Below are positions 25,536 to 34,290 of a DNA stretch of 64,000 nucleotides, in pieces. Below the pieces are notes generated by a model that was not told where the DNA came from, did no database searches, and worked only from the letters and a program-made list of their open reading frames with translations. Location of the stretch: the NCBI GenBank assembly GCA_948330435.1, contig CAOJBY010000017.1, positions 17,196 to 81,195 of the forward strand. Reading direction: 5' to 3'. The stretch is from an uncultured Lachnoclostridium sp. (GTDB taxonomy: Bacteria > Bacillota > Clostridia > Lachnospirales > Lachnospiraceae). The translations under genes and the position numbers were made by a program. Each line of letters starts with the position of its first letter. The stretch's first letter is position 1.

Positions 25536-28500
25536 CTAAAAATTCTGCCGATAAACTTTCGTTATCAATTCTTTATTCTTGTTTATCAGTCTGTTCTTTT
25601 CCTTTTCTAACACGTTCTTTGTCGCTTTATCTTTCTTGCTCAACAATTCCTTATTTAATTCACCAATTTGAATTTCAGCAGACACGACTTGGTCATGTAA
25701 TACCTTTTGCTTTTCATCTGAAAAATTCAATTTAATAAAAGGGACCATTGGCAAAGTGTATGTTCCTCTTGCTATAAAACCACCCTCAAAATCGCTGCCA
25801 ATGAATTGTAAATACAAATCTGTCCATGGGTGTGATAACCATGCATGTACATACTCTAACTGATACTCACTGTCTTCTTTCAATGATATTCCTACATAAC
25901 CAGCCGTTCCACCGGAAGCAATTAAGTAGTGGATTTTATCCATGAGATACAACGGATCATCCTTTTTGCGATTCACTCCAACAATTATTTTATCTCTATT
26001 ATTAAGACTTGTAATCGCCTGACTTCTTCCGTATCGATACCATTCATCTTTATCAGAAACAATAGGCTGTACATCTCGGTATCCGCCTAATGATTTTGGC
26101 AACAATGCATCTTTATGTTCTAATAAATATTTCCACGCATATGGATATTGTGTTTCCATGATATCCTTGGTGATAAAATTACCATCTTTATCATATGGGA
26201 AAATATTGTAGTTAACCTTAACCTGATTTATGTCACTATAAGTATTCAATGCACCTTGTTCTGTTCTGGCAGGTTTAAAATATAATCTCAAAATTTCTTT
26301 TTCAATCATATAATCCTTATCCCGAACTCTAAACTTTACATAATGCTCATCTTCAGATAAAATTGTCTTACTTTCGATCCTATATACTTTCTCTGCACTC
26401 GTTTGAATTCCATTGTATATCTCTACAATATCAGACAAGGGAACTATTTCTGTTCTCATATTTTTCATCATATCCACATACATATCATCATTTGACACCA
26501 GCCATGGTGAAGCATCATGAATATTCGAATTCTCAGCCCAGGGCATACAATTCAAACTTTGCTTAGGAATAAGACTATACTGTTCAACCTCATCGTTCCA
26601 CAAGTGAGCGACCTTATTAACTATCCTATATGCCAAATTTTCTGCATTAGCTGCACCCACTGTAAGAATCGAACTATATATTGTCTTGTCTTTAAATAAC
26701 TGAACAGCTCCAAAATCATCAAGTTTTACAATCTTATCCTTAATCATAAGTCGAAGCTTCTCTGCTGACTCTGTATGTAGAAATTTATTTGGCACAATAT
26801 AACACATGAAGCCATTTTCATTAATCAATTCCAATGCCTTTTCAATAAACAAATAGTATTTGTCAAACTGTTTATGAGAACTTCCATACTTCTTAAAAAT
26901 TTTGACTTCTGCATTGGTATGAAGTCTTTTTATATCCTCCGTCTTTACGTAAGGCGGATTGCCAATAATTACATCAAACTTATCTCCACCATTAATTTCC
27001 TGCCAATCAAACGGAGCAATACTTATCAAATCCTCCGAAGTAATGTTTAATCCCTCAGTATCTTCATCCGACACCAACGAATTGCCGCATTTAATATTAT
27101 CCTCTAATTCCGGCAATATGGGTTTACTGCTCACAACCGATGGTCCTGTTTCATTCTCAATCAGCTTCAATAATAAAGAGAATTTACTAACTTCTACTGC
27201 ATGGATATCAATATCCACACCATAAATACAACTGGTCAAAATCTCTTTCTTGTCAGCTAAAGGCAGTTTCTCTATAGCATCTTCTACTGTCAGCAGATGT
27301 TCTGTATCATTCAACTTATACCATTCGGTACAGTAGTCAACCAAATACTGATATGCTTCCTCTAAAAAGATGCCTGAACCACATGCAATATCAGCAATCT
27401 TCAGGCTCAAAATCTCTTGAGGTGTCTTCCCCTTGCATAATGGCTCTAATGTACTTTTCACCATATATCTCACAATTTCCACCGGCGTGCTGACTACTGA
27501 TTTATACAAATATTCTTTCTTTTGAGCCAGAGTAATTTTTCCATTTTGTAATACAAGGCTTTCAGCTAAAAAAGATTCGTATATTTTTCCCAAAATACTT
27601 GGTTCAATAATCGTAAACATATATGGTGTCTTTGGATAATACAATGACTCTATCATTTCATAAATAATATCACAGCTCAAATCAAAAATCGGACTATCAT
27701 TTTTAAACAATCCCGAATTGTATCGCTTGTCCGCTTTCTTAAAAACAGTGGTTAATACATTTTGCAGAGATGCCCTGTCTTCTGCTGTTTCATATAATTT
27801 CATGTATAAAGGCAATTTTCTATCTTCACAGATTCTCAGGAAAATTATTTGATTGATAAAATCTTGTACCATATCATTAAGCACATTAATATTTCTATAA
27901 TCTTCTTTGTTTTCATACAGATAACTGCCAATTTCAAGTCTCCATTTATCAATTTGCCTAAGAAAAGTTTCATCAATCTTTGTACCATATCTGGTATCAC
28001 TCTGAAAATTCGTTCGAATGAATTCATCGTATTGTCCGGAATACACATTATCTCTGGAAATCAAATCTGCAATTTCCTGGTACTTTTCCACATAATCTTC
28101 GTAACTATATTTTCTATACAGTGAAGTACTTGCACTATCGCCGTTTTCTGGCTTATTCGTTGTATCAAAAATAAGAAGATTCTCAAAATTTGTCAATATT
28201 GCCAATGCATGATTCGCATTCCAACCATATTTTCTGATCTGCATTGCAGGCTCAAACTCAACAGTTATATCAACACTTGGCTTCTTTGCTTCAACAAAAA
28301 GCTTAGACACCCCATTTAAAGTCAATGTATAATCTGGTCTTTCTGAACTATTTGAAAACTTTTCTACTACAACCTCTTTGTATTGAGGTAATTTACCATT
28401 TTTATTATGTACATCCCAGCCAAAACATTCAAGCAACGGACTAATATATTCATCTCGACATTCTGTCTCATTATACGCATTTTTAGCATCATGATAATAG

Positions 28501-28553
28501 CTCAAACTCTCTTTATACCGCATTATCAATTGCTTTAATCTTTCAATACTCAT
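25536..28553 (-). CDS. Type IIG-like restriction-modification protein (nuclease-methyltransferase fusion)
   Basis: The 1005-residue protein joins all parts of a type IIG enzyme. The N-terminal PD-(D/E)XK nuclease has Pro-Asp at 73-74 and Glu-Ala-Lys at 88-90 (SERPDYTL, LFVEAKKP). A helical linker follows, then an adenine methyltransferase with DIACGSGIFLEEA (388-400) and VIIGNPPYVKTED (NPPY 532-535), and a TaqI-type specificity region in the last third (YNGIQTSAEKVYRI, HYLIASGGTAGYVGISL). Such enzymes cut at a distance from their site and also methylate. The partner methyltransferase lies 8 bases downstream. All catalytic motifs are present. The recognition sequence cannot be predicted. Confidence 0.93.
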   Translation of the reverse strand: MSIERLKQLIMRYKESLSYYHDAKNAYNETECRDEYISPLLECFGWDVHNKNGKLPQYKEVVVEKFSNSSERPDYTLTLNGVSKLFVEAKKPSVDITVEFEPAMQIRKYGWNANHALAILTNFENLLIFDTTNKPENGDSASTSLYRKYSYEDYVEKYQEIADLISRDNVYSGQYDEFIRTNFQSDTRYGTKIDETFLRQIDKWRLEIGSYLYENKEDYRNINVLNDMVQDFINQIIFLRICEDRKLPLYMKLYETAEDRASLQNVLTTVFKKADKRYNSGLFKNDSPIFDLSCDIIYEMIESLYYPKTPYMFTIIEPSILGKIYESFLAESLVLQNGKITLAQKKEYLYKSVVSTPVEIVRYMVKSTLEPLCKGKTPQEILSLKIADIACGSGIFLEEAYQYLVDYCTEWYKLNDTEHLLTVEDAIEKLPLADKKEILTSCIYGVDIDIHAVEVSKFSLLLKLIENETGPSVVSSKPILPELEDNIKCGNSLVSDEDTEGLNITSEDLISIAPFDWQEINGGDKFDVIIGNPPYVKTEDIKRLHTNAEVKIFKKYGSSHKQFDKYYLFIEKALELINENGFMCYIVPNKFLHTESAEKLRLMIKDKIVKLDDFGAVQLFKDKTIYSSILTVGAANAENLAYRIVNKVAHLWNDEVEQYSLIPKQSLNCMPWAENSNIHDASPWLVSNDDMYVDMMKNMRTEIVPLSDIVEIYNGIQTSAEKVYRIESKTILSEDEHYVKFRVRDKDYMIEKEILRLYFKPARTEQGALNTYSDINQVKVNYNIFPYDKDGNFITKDIMETQYPYAWKYLLEHKDALLPKSLGGYRDVQPIVSDKDEWYRYGRSQAITSLNNRDKIIVGVNRKKDDPLYLMDKIHYLIASGGTAGYVGISLKEDSEYQLEYVHAWLSHPWTDLYLQFIGSDFEGGFIARGTYTLPMVPFIKLNFSDEKQKVLHDQVVSAEIQIGELNKELLSKKDKATKNVLEKEKNRLINKNKELITKVYRQNF

Positions 28554-28582
28554 ATCCCCCTCCTCTCCTTAATAATCAATTC

Positions 28583-29095
28583 TCAAACATGTAAGTACTT
28601 TAGCAAGTTTCTTAACCTCCTGCCGGATAAAAAGGGACGTATGATCTCCTCCGCCGCACAGTATTTGTCCGCAAGGCAGACAATCCATGCTTCCTTATAC
28701 CGTGGAAAAATCGGATTCAGGGGAAACATGTGCCTGGCAATGATATTTTCTTCCAGCTTATTCAAATGAAAGTCCTTTTTTGCATTCCGCAAGGCGGTTT
28801 TTGCATGAAACAATCCGTGAAGCCGATGGCTTCGATCCTTTTCATGCCAGTCATAGAGAAAATAATCATGAAGCAACGCTCCCCGAAGAAGTGCTTTATT
28901 GTCCACCTGCAGGCGAAGCCTTTTTGCAAGCTTAAGGCTGAGAGACGCAACACGCACGCTATGTGCGAAAACCGTTGTCGATCCGTGCTGTATGTAATTC
29001 TTCTCCTGTCCCAGACGGCCCTGCTGCTCCAGACGTTGAATCATGGACTTCAAAAGTCTTTGTCCCCTAACTCTGGAATTTTGCTTCTTTTCCAT
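28583..29095 (-). CDS. HD domain protein
   Basis: The product is about 170 residues long. It has a His in VFAHSVRVASLSLKLAKRL, the doublet in LLRGALLHDYFLYDW, more His in SHRLHGLFHAKTAL and a late Asp in CLADKYCAAEE, consistent with a metal-dependent HD phosphohydrolase. The basic N-terminus and the family's usual size suggest a small nucleotidase-like enzyme. The substrate is unknown. I chose the ATG at 29095 because GGAGGG lies nine bases upstream. A TTG seven codons earlier is inferior. It lies just upstream of the R-M genes and could share their transcript. Confidence 0.82.
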   Translation of the reverse strand: MEKKQNSRVRGQRLLKSMIQRLEQQGRLGQEKNYIQHGSTTVFAHSVRVASLSLKLAKRLRLQVDNKALLRGALLHDYFLYDWHEKDRSHRLHGLFHAKTALRNAKKDFHLNKLEENIIARHMFPLNPIFPRYKEAWIVCLADKYCAAEEIIRPFLSGRRLRNLLKYLHV

Positions 29096-29124
29096 TGCCT
29101 TACCCTCCGTGTGCAAGGGATGCC

Positions 29125-29652
29125 CTAGTTGATATAAAACACTCTGTTTTCCTTTCTTGCAAGCTCCTTTGGATATTCACCATCTATGAATCCCAGGGCA
29201 CAATGCCCGATTCCCTCATATTCTTCCTCAATACCAAGGGTCTTTAATAATTCCTTTCCCCACTCTGTCTCAAACTCTTCCTTTGCCCGGTGAATCCAGC
29301 AGCTTCCAATGCCCAATTCATGGGCTGCAAGCATCAGATTGCCCATTACAAGACTTCCGTCATAGACCCGGTTGGGATTGTCCTTTTTTGTCAATACAAT
29401 CAGCATGGCCGGTGCACCGTAAAAGGGATCGAAGCCCTCCTCCCAGCCGCCTATTTTGCAGTTCATATCCATAATCTCATCCCGCAGCTTTTTATCTGTA
29501 ACCTGGATGATAATGCTGTCCTGCCGATTTCTTCCGCTGGCCGCATAGATGCCCGCTTCTATGATCTGATTAAGAAGCTCCTGGGGTACCATATCCGGCT
29601 TATACTTGCGGATGCTTCTTCTCGTCTTCATCTTTTCTAATACATTGCTCAT
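29125..29652 (-). CDS. Nitroreductase family protein
   Basis: This flavoprotein of about 175 residues begins with the family signature LEKMKTRRSIRKYKPDMVPQ, which binds FMN phosphate. YAASGRNRQDS and the C-terminal ELGIGSCWIHRAKE plus GIGHCALGFIDGEYPKE follow. Nitroreductases reduce nitro, quinone or enone groups with NAD(P)H. The natural substrate here is unknown. The ATG at 29652 has AGGAGGA eight bases upstream. A longer frame overlaps the lysozyme gene. It is cytoplasmic and probably co-transcribed with the GH25 gene. Confidence 0.93.
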   Translation of the reverse strand: MSNVLEKMKTRRSIRKYKPDMVPQELLNQIIEAGIYAASGRNRQDSIIIQVTDKKLRDEIMDMNCKIGGWEEGFDPFYGAPAMLIVLTKKDNPNRVYDGSLVMGNLMLAAHELGIGSCWIHRAKEEFETEWGKELLKTLGIEEEYEGIGHCALGFIDGEYPKELARKENRVFYIN

Positions 29653-29681
29653 CTTTATCTTCCTCCTAATAAAATTTCTGC

Positions 29682-30452
29682 TCAATCCATACAAAACTGC
29701 CGCCACTGTTCTTCATTCCCATAGAATACATTCAAATCAATGAATTTCTCTTCCCCGGAGTATCCTTTCCGCCTACCCCGATTGGTATACTGCCAAAACG
29801 TCCAGCCATCTTCCGTTCTGTCCCCGGAACCGGAGTCCAAAGATGGCTCTTTCCAAATATCACGAATCCACAGAGGATATTCATCAAACCGCCCCTTGAT
29901 GTATAATTCCCAGGCTTCCAAAGTAGCATAGATCACCGGCTTTCTGTCATAGGCCCTTTCTACCTGATTGAGATATTCCCGAAGCTCTGTTTCGACCCTG
30001 TCCGCTTCTGGAGGATGGGCCTTTTTGTCTCCATAAAACTCTACATCTACGGCCGGCGGCATCATTCCCCCAAAGGCTTCCACCGTACCAATGAAGTGCT
30101 CCGCCTGAGAGCTTCCCGGGCTGTCAAAGCTAAAAAAATGATATGCCCCTACTTTTAATTCTGTTTTTCCGGCTTCCGTATAATTATAACCAAATCTCTC
30201 GTCCACGTAGGAGCTGCCCTCCGTAGCCTTAATATAAGCAAACCGGATATTCTGTTCAGACAGCAGCTTCCAGTCAATCTCTCCCTGATAATGGGACACA
30301 TCAACACCCTCTATGGGATACTTTTCTGCTGCTTTTCCGTTTACGTGAAAATACCCATTATAAATAGCAAATGCTGTTCCAATCGCCAATATCAATAAAA
30401 CAGACAGAAGTCCCCCTGCTGCTCTTTTTTTCATTAAAAAACGCTCCCTCAT
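29682..30452 (-). CDS. GH25 lysozyme-like muramidase, membrane-anchored
   Basis: The product has an N-terminal membrane anchor (about residues 13-32) and one GH25 domain with the entry motif YPIEGVDVSHYQGEIDW. The catalytic acids lie in the VDVSHYQG and PAVDVEF strands, and the family sequences FAYIKATEGSSYVD and WTFWQYTNRG are present. GH25 enzymes cut the muramic acid to glucosamine bond of peptidoglycan. The length of 256 residues is normal for a single-domain type. No cell-wall-binding repeats are present. Two start codons are possible (30452 or six codons later), both with G-rich ribosome sites. Confidence 0.93.
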   Translation of the reverse strand: MRERFLMKKRAAGGLLSVLLILAIGTAFAIYNGYFHVNGKAAEKYPIEGVDVSHYQGEIDWKLLSEQNIRFAYIKATEGSSYVDERFGYNYTEAGKTELKVGAYHFFSFDSPGSSQAEHFIGTVEAFGGMMPPAVDVEFYGDKKAHPPEADRVETELREYLNQVERAYDRKPVIYATLEAWELYIKGRFDEYPLWIRDIWKEPSLDSGSGDRTEDGWTFWQYTNRGRRKGYSGEEKFIDLNVFYGNEEQWRQFCMD

Positions 30453-30463
30453 ATTCTCCCTGC

Positions 30464-30883
30464 CTATGGATGATTTTCCGTCTCATAGCACCATCTCGCA
30501 ATTTCTCCAATCAACTCCAACGGAAGCGGCCTGTTGTAGGGAAGCTGTATTGTCCCTTTGCTGGTCTTGTATTCTGTCAATTGCTCTGCAAATTCCAGGA
30601 CAGCCTCCGGCCCCGGGTACAGGCCGATATGATTTTTAAATCCTGCAAACTGGATAATGTTATGCTTCTTCCAAAAAGTAGGCATGCTCCAGGAAATCCG
30701 TTCTTCTGCTTCCGGCAATGCGGCACGTAACGCATCTCTCACTTCTATTAGATACTTTTGTATCTCATCCGGCTGTGCGGCAATGTATTCATTAATTGTC
30801 TCCGGTGATTTCCCGCAGTAGTGGCCCTGATTCTGCTTTTTAAAAATACGCCCGCATTTAGGACACGTCCACGCCATTGGCAT
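30464..30883 (-). CDS. DUF1801/YdhG-like protein with N-terminal zinc ribbon
   Basis: The product of about 139 residues has an N-terminal zinc ribbon (WTCPKCGRIFKKQNQGHYC) ahead of a DUF1801-type domain. That domain carries the family stretches INEYIAAQPDEIQKYLIEVRDAL, RISWSMPTFW and KGTIQLPYNRPLP. DUF1801 proteins are small and widespread and some are called iron chaperones. No firm function is known. The start overlaps the end of the small upstream gene by 26 bases. The third codon of the longest frame (ATG at 30883) has the best ribosome-site spacing. Confidence 0.82.
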   Translation of the reverse strand: MPMAWTCPKCGRIFKKQNQGHYCGKSPETINEYIAAQPDEIQKYLIEVRDALRAALPEAEERISWSMPTFWKKHNIIQFAGFKNHIGLYPGPEAVLEFAEQLTEYKTSKGTIQLPYNRPLPLELIGEIARWCYETENHP

Positions 30884-31088
30884 CACCATCCTTTCCTGTC
30901 AATCCGTAAAGCTCATATAGGGAGAGCATATTTTGATAAGTGAGCTTGCGTGACATAAGCTGCTGGTAAGTCACTGTCTTTACTTTCCCTGCTTCTTTCA
31001 TTTTCTCCATCCTGGATAAAATATCGGCGTATTCTGTCTGTACTGCCATCAACATCTTCTCAAAAGCTTCCAGGCGGCTTTCATTCAT
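30858..31088 (-). CDS. Small conserved helical protein of unknown function
   Basis: This is a 76-residue charged protein (ESRLEAFEKMLMAVQTEYADIL, KVKTVTYQQLMSRKLTYQNML), predicted helical and without a signal or membrane segment. I do not know its function. It resembles short conserved Clostridia proteins encoded near acetyltransferases, but that is from memory. It overlaps the degraded acetyltransferase upstream by four bases (ATGA) and the DUF1801 gene downstream by 26 bases. It is therefore translated from a tightly packed operon and is probably a real gene. Confidence 0.6.
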   Translation of the reverse strand: MNESRLEAFEKMLMAVQTEYADILSRMEKMKEAGKVKTVTYQQLMSRKLTYQNMLSLYELYGLTGKDGDANGVDVS

Positions 31089-31348
31089 AGGTCTTCCTCC
31101 TTAACTTTCGTTCCCTGACTACCGGCCGTTTCTTTCACCATACGATAATTCGTCAAAGATACCCCATTCCTCACAACCTGCTGCTCTTTCTCCAATCGAT
31201 ACCCTCTATGCTCAAAAAAGCCTTTCGCTGTAATCGAAGCATGTGTAACAACCCTGTCCTCTTCCACTGCAACAACCGTATGAACGGTCTGGTAAAACAA
31301 CGTTGCCATCTCTTCACAGTCAGAGGGCAAATACGTTCTGATAATCAT
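31085..31348 (-). pseudogene. GNAT acetyltransferase with central part deleted (in frame)
   Basis: The frame of 87 codons starts like a GNAT family of about 150-160 residues (MIIRTYLPSDCEEMATLFYQ). After TVHTV it jumps directly to the family's last third (VVTHASITAKGFFEHRGYRL, then VVRNGVSLTNYRMVK). The middle, which holds the acetyl-CoA binding motif R/Q-x-x-G-x-G/A, is missing. The deletion keeps the reading frame, but the product cannot bind acetyl-CoA in the usual way. The ATG at 31348 has GGGGGAG upstream. The end overlaps the following small gene. Confidence 0.72.
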
Positions 31349-31382
31349 GGAAGCTCCCCCAGAGGGTGACATAGCACCCATT

Positions 31383-31711
31383 TTATACAAGCTGTCCCGG
31401 CAATCTCAGTTTTTCTTTCGGCAAAAAACCGGTGTCAAACTTTTCCGCATCCCGTTCATCAATGAAATAACCCTCCGGTGTGTGATAAATCCCGGTAACT
31501 CCGGAAAAAAAGCCCTCTTTTACTCACTGTCTTTCTCCATGACAAAATCCAACTCCGGAACAAAGTCCTCACGGCTCCGATAAATATGCAGAATATAGTG
31601 CTCCGTGCAGCCGGGCCGATAAACATTCCAGAACGCTTCCCTTGTCAAATTCTCCACTTTACGATAATCGGCAGGTGTCTCCAAACGGATCCGATAGCTG
31701 CTCCCATTCAT
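31383..31711 (-). pseudogene. GNAT acetyltransferase (YhbS-like), both ends kept, centre lost
   Basis: The first frame (31520-31711) encodes MNGSSYRIRLETPADYRKVE and ends at PELDFVMEKDSE followed by a stop. This is the N-terminal quarter of a YhbS-like acetyltransferase. Downstream, in another frame, is the matching C-terminus: FSGVTGIYHTPEGYFIDERD, then AEKFDTGFLPKEKL and stop at 31383. The segment between them, about 100 residues with the cofactor site, is missing. The gene is therefore dead. It lies directly upstream of a second acetyltransferase gene that has lost its centre as well. Confidence 0.7.
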
Positions 31712-31741
31712 TGATTTTCCTCCTAGAAAGATTGCATTTTC

Positions 31742-32232
31742 TTAATTCATTGCCGCACCGTCCACCCTGAGAACAATTCCTGTCACATAGGATGCCATAT
31801 CACTGGCCAAATACAGATAGGCGTTGGCCACATCCACCGGCTCTCCCGGACGGCCTAAGGGGATCCCGGCGGAAATTCGCTCCACCATCTCCTTTGGCAG
31901 GGCCGCCACCATATCGGTCTTGGTTACGCCCGGGGCCACTGCGTTGACACGGATGTGATCCTTTGCCAGTTCTCTTGCCAGAGATTTTGTCAGTCCATTA
32001 ACGGCAAACTTTGTGGCGGGGTAGCCGCAGCCTCCTTTGGGCTGCAAAGATCGGGCCAGATGCCCATAATGTGCTCTTTGTACTCCGGCAGCTGCTCCAG
32101 TGCCTTTTCGACAGTTTCCTGCCGTGAACCGGCAATCGCCACATTCGCCCCGTTCTCCAGATATTTTTTCACAATGGCAAAGCCAATTCCCCGTGTGCCG
32201 CCGGTAACGACGGCTGTTTTCCCTTTTAACAT
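31742..32232 (-). pseudogene. SDR family oxidoreductase, centre deleted and frameshifted
   Basis: The N-terminal frame from ATG 32232 encodes MLKGKTAVVTGGTRGIGFAI, the NAD(P)-binding TGxxxGIG motif of short-chain dehydrogenases, and runs to WPDLCSPKEAA. In a different frame the C-terminal part follows at once, GGCGYPATKFAVNGLTKSLA, with the YxxxK active-site motif, to VTGIVLRVDGAAMN. About 95 residues, including the NNAG strand and catalytic Ser, are missing at the junction near 32035. Family members are about 250 residues long. The 277 bases upstream (32233-32509) hold no gene that I can see. Confidence 0.78.
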
Positions 32233-32509
32233 AAAATCCCCTTTCTGATTCTGTATAATAATTGTTTCTGAACATTCCTGCCAAGGTCCGCAGCCTATGG
32301 CTGCATTTCCCAATATTTTTCCGGATACTTTTGTTTTTATTATAAAGGATTCCCTTTTCTGATACAATATCTTTCTTTCCTTACAAAATGACTCATCTAC
32401 GGGATTTTTCTGACAGAAACGCCTGAAAATTGCTTGGAATTCTTCGACAGAATCACTATATACCGGATTTTACCAAATAGCTGAAAAAATCTTTAGGATA
32501 GATAAAGAT

Positions 32510-32833
32510 TCACTCATTGACACTATATAATTCATTCAAATCAAGAACGTAGTGCCCTAAAATAGTTTTTTGGATCACATCAACAACAATTACAATATAA
32601 CAGTTCTTCTTATTAGCAAAAAGCAAAATATGCTGATATGTATTCGCATGATTGATGTAAACCGCTTCTATGTATCTTCTTTGAAATGCATATTCAGATA
32701 GTACACCATCACTCATCAAACGTTCCCCATAACACCAAATATTTACAACAGTTTCCGCATCTTCCGTTACATTGATCATCCTGCCATTCATAGTTTGCAG
32801 ATATTGCTTTTCACTTAATAGCCTGGTCTCCAC
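32510..32833 (-). CDS. Hypothetical protein (107 residues)
   Basis: The product is METRLLSEKQYLQTM at its start and has a C-terminal half of beta-rich character (YQHILLFANKKNCYIVIVVD, then TILGHYVLDLNELY). I do not recognise the family. The GTG at 32833 is preferred because GGAGGG lies five bases upstream. The longer open frame runs back into a degraded AAA-ATPase fragment. Its position beside a SUKH-type gene and other orphan small genes hints at an immunity or antitoxin role, but nothing in the sequence proves it. Confidence 0.5.
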   Translation of the reverse strand: METRLLSEKQYLQTMNGRMINVTEDAETVVNIWCYGERLMSDGVLSEYAFQRRYIEAVYINHANTYQHILLFANKKNCYIVIVVDVIQKTILGHYVLDLNELYSVNE

Positions 32834-32852
32834 CTGTCCCTCCTGCCGTCTC

Positions 32853-33090
32853 TTATTCCAGTTTTGCAATACTCTTCCATAGGCTCCAGATTGCACTCTC
32901 ATTCCCCTCCAGTTCGCCATACACAATCTGTTCATCCAATTCGATACAAAGAGACTTTCCTTTTAACAAGTCCTCCATCGTCTCCTTTACCGCTTTACTG
33001 CCCTTTCGGATTAATTTTCCTGCTAGTATTCGCCCAGTAAATGGAAACCCTGCCTGATTTCAGATAATTTAAGATAGACCCAATATCCAT
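32853..33090 (-). pseudogene. Fragment of AAA-ATPase-like (PF09820-type) gene
   Basis: Two frames together give a piece typical of this family. DIGSILNYLKSGRVSIYWAN appears in one frame, and LAGKLIRKGSKAVKETMEDL then LLKGKSLCIELDEQIVY and ESAIWSLWK in the next, ending in a stop at 32853. The pattern (SI.NYL, YWANTS, GK.I..GS, ELDEQIV, AIWSL) is the middle of proteins like the intact one at 8.1-9.7 kb. A few codons are lost at the frame change, and both termini are gone. Confidence 0.68.
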
Positions 33091-33137
33091 GCACATAAGC
33101 TCCCTGCTTTACCTGAATTCATACTTTTTATAAATAT

Positions 33138-33740
33138 TTATGCCGCATTTATAATCATTTCTATAACCTTTTCATATACAGGTTTATTTATATCAATCCC
33201 CTCTTCATTAACCCCCTGATACCAGTCATAAATGTCAACAAACAAAACTTTACTCCAATTTTCCAGTAAAAAATCTATAGATTTTGCTATGACTAAGCCG
33301 GTCAAATTAGTTCCGGTATCAAATACATCATGTTCAAAAAAGACAATCATGCCATTTCTTTTATCATAACAAAAAGCATCACCATTGGGAAATTTAAATA
33401 TTGGATACCAATTTTTTAAGTCATTTATTACTTTTTCTTGGTCTTCCATTAAATCATCCTCAATATTATCTATCATTTCACATATTTTTTCATGCTCTTT
33501 TAATAAATCTTCATAAGGAACTAAATTTACAAAACCCCGTAATTTTAGAATACTGTTTTTCCAATAAAGCAAAAATTCTTTATACGTATTGTAAATGTGT
33601 TTTGTTTCATCAGATATGCCAAATTTAAAAAACTCAAAGGTATGATTCATTTTACATTCTACAACATTACTCTTTGTAATTTCGATATTGTAATCTTTAT
33701 TGCCAAGTTTATTTTTTAACTCCATAAAATAATCAATCAT
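33138..33740 (-). CDS. SMI1/KNR4 (SUKH)-family protein, likely immunity protein
   Basis: This 200-residue protein has features of the SMI1/KNR4 family. They include LVPYEDLLKEHEKICEMID and NWYPIFKFPNGDAFCYDKRN, GMIVFFEHDVFDTG and a C-terminal segment SIDFLLENWSKVLFVD. SUKH proteins commonly neutralise polymorphic toxins used between bacteria. No toxin gene lies beside it in this window, so it may be an orphan immunity gene that protects against neighbours. The ATG at 33740 has GGAGG five bases upstream. The region is strongly AT-rich, which suggests acquisition by transfer. Confidence 0.75.
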   Translation of the reverse strand: MIDYFMELKNKLGNKDYNIEITKSNVVECKMNHTFEFFKFGISDETKHIYNTYKEFLLYWKNSILKLRGFVNLVPYEDLLKEHEKICEMIDNIEDDLMEDQEKVINDLKNWYPIFKFPNGDAFCYDKRNGMIVFFEHDVFDTGTNLTGLVIAKSIDFLLENWSKVLFVDIYDWYQGVNEEGIDINKPVYEKVIEMIINAA

Positions 33741-33805
33741 TATACCTCCATTATACATACACATTAGATATCTACAGAATAGTTTCCCAAGTCAATGGAT
33801 AGGCT

Positions 33806-34282
33806 TTAAATATTCTTAAATTTGTTAAACCAATTTTCAAGTGGTATTAAACCGGAACTTGCAAAACTCATTCCCCTTTCACGATAAACAAAATCTCCTC
33901 CGTTTTCAAATAGTCTTATAATTGGTTCATATACATTTATACAAGCAACGTATTTAACGTCCTTATCTGCTAATATAGAAGCTTTAAGATAGTAATTTAC
34001 GATTGAAGTCGATAATGATGGATATTTAATAACGTTTCTGACATCCTTATTACATTTTTCCAATATTGCATCCTCTATAGCACAATTTCCAAAATAAGAT
34101 GTTAAATCTGTCATAAAAGGAAGAGTCGGGGTTATATTATTTTCAATACAAAATACTACCAATTTTTTTATAAATTCAATTCCTAATTCCATATCTTTTT
34201 CCTGGCCATTTTGCCCTATGTGATTCCAATTAATATTGTATAGCCTTATCTTCCTTTTTAATCCGATTCCCAGCTGCATCAT
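33806..34282 (-). CDS. Hypothetical protein, possible immunity protein
   Basis: The 158-residue product (FIKKLVVFCIENNITPTLPF, KYPSLSTSIVNYYLKASILA, ENGGDFVYRERGMSFASSG) is soluble, has no signal peptide and does not match a family that I recognise. It is AT-rich like its neighbours and begins 8 bases after the previous gene, with a weak AGGTT ribosome site. The run of small orphan genes with a SUKH protein suggests an immunity cluster. The N-terminus may be shortened, because the first 30 residues look poorly folded. Confidence 0.5.
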   Translation of the reverse strand: MMQLGIGLKRKIRLYNINWNHIGQNGQEKDMELGIEFIKKLVVFCIENNITPTLPFMTDLTSYFGNCAIEDAILEKCNKDVRNVIKYPSLSTSIVNYYLKASILADKDVKYVACINVYEPIIRLFENGGDFVYRERGMSFASSGLIPLENWFNKFKNI

Positions 34283-34290
34283 AAGGCAAC

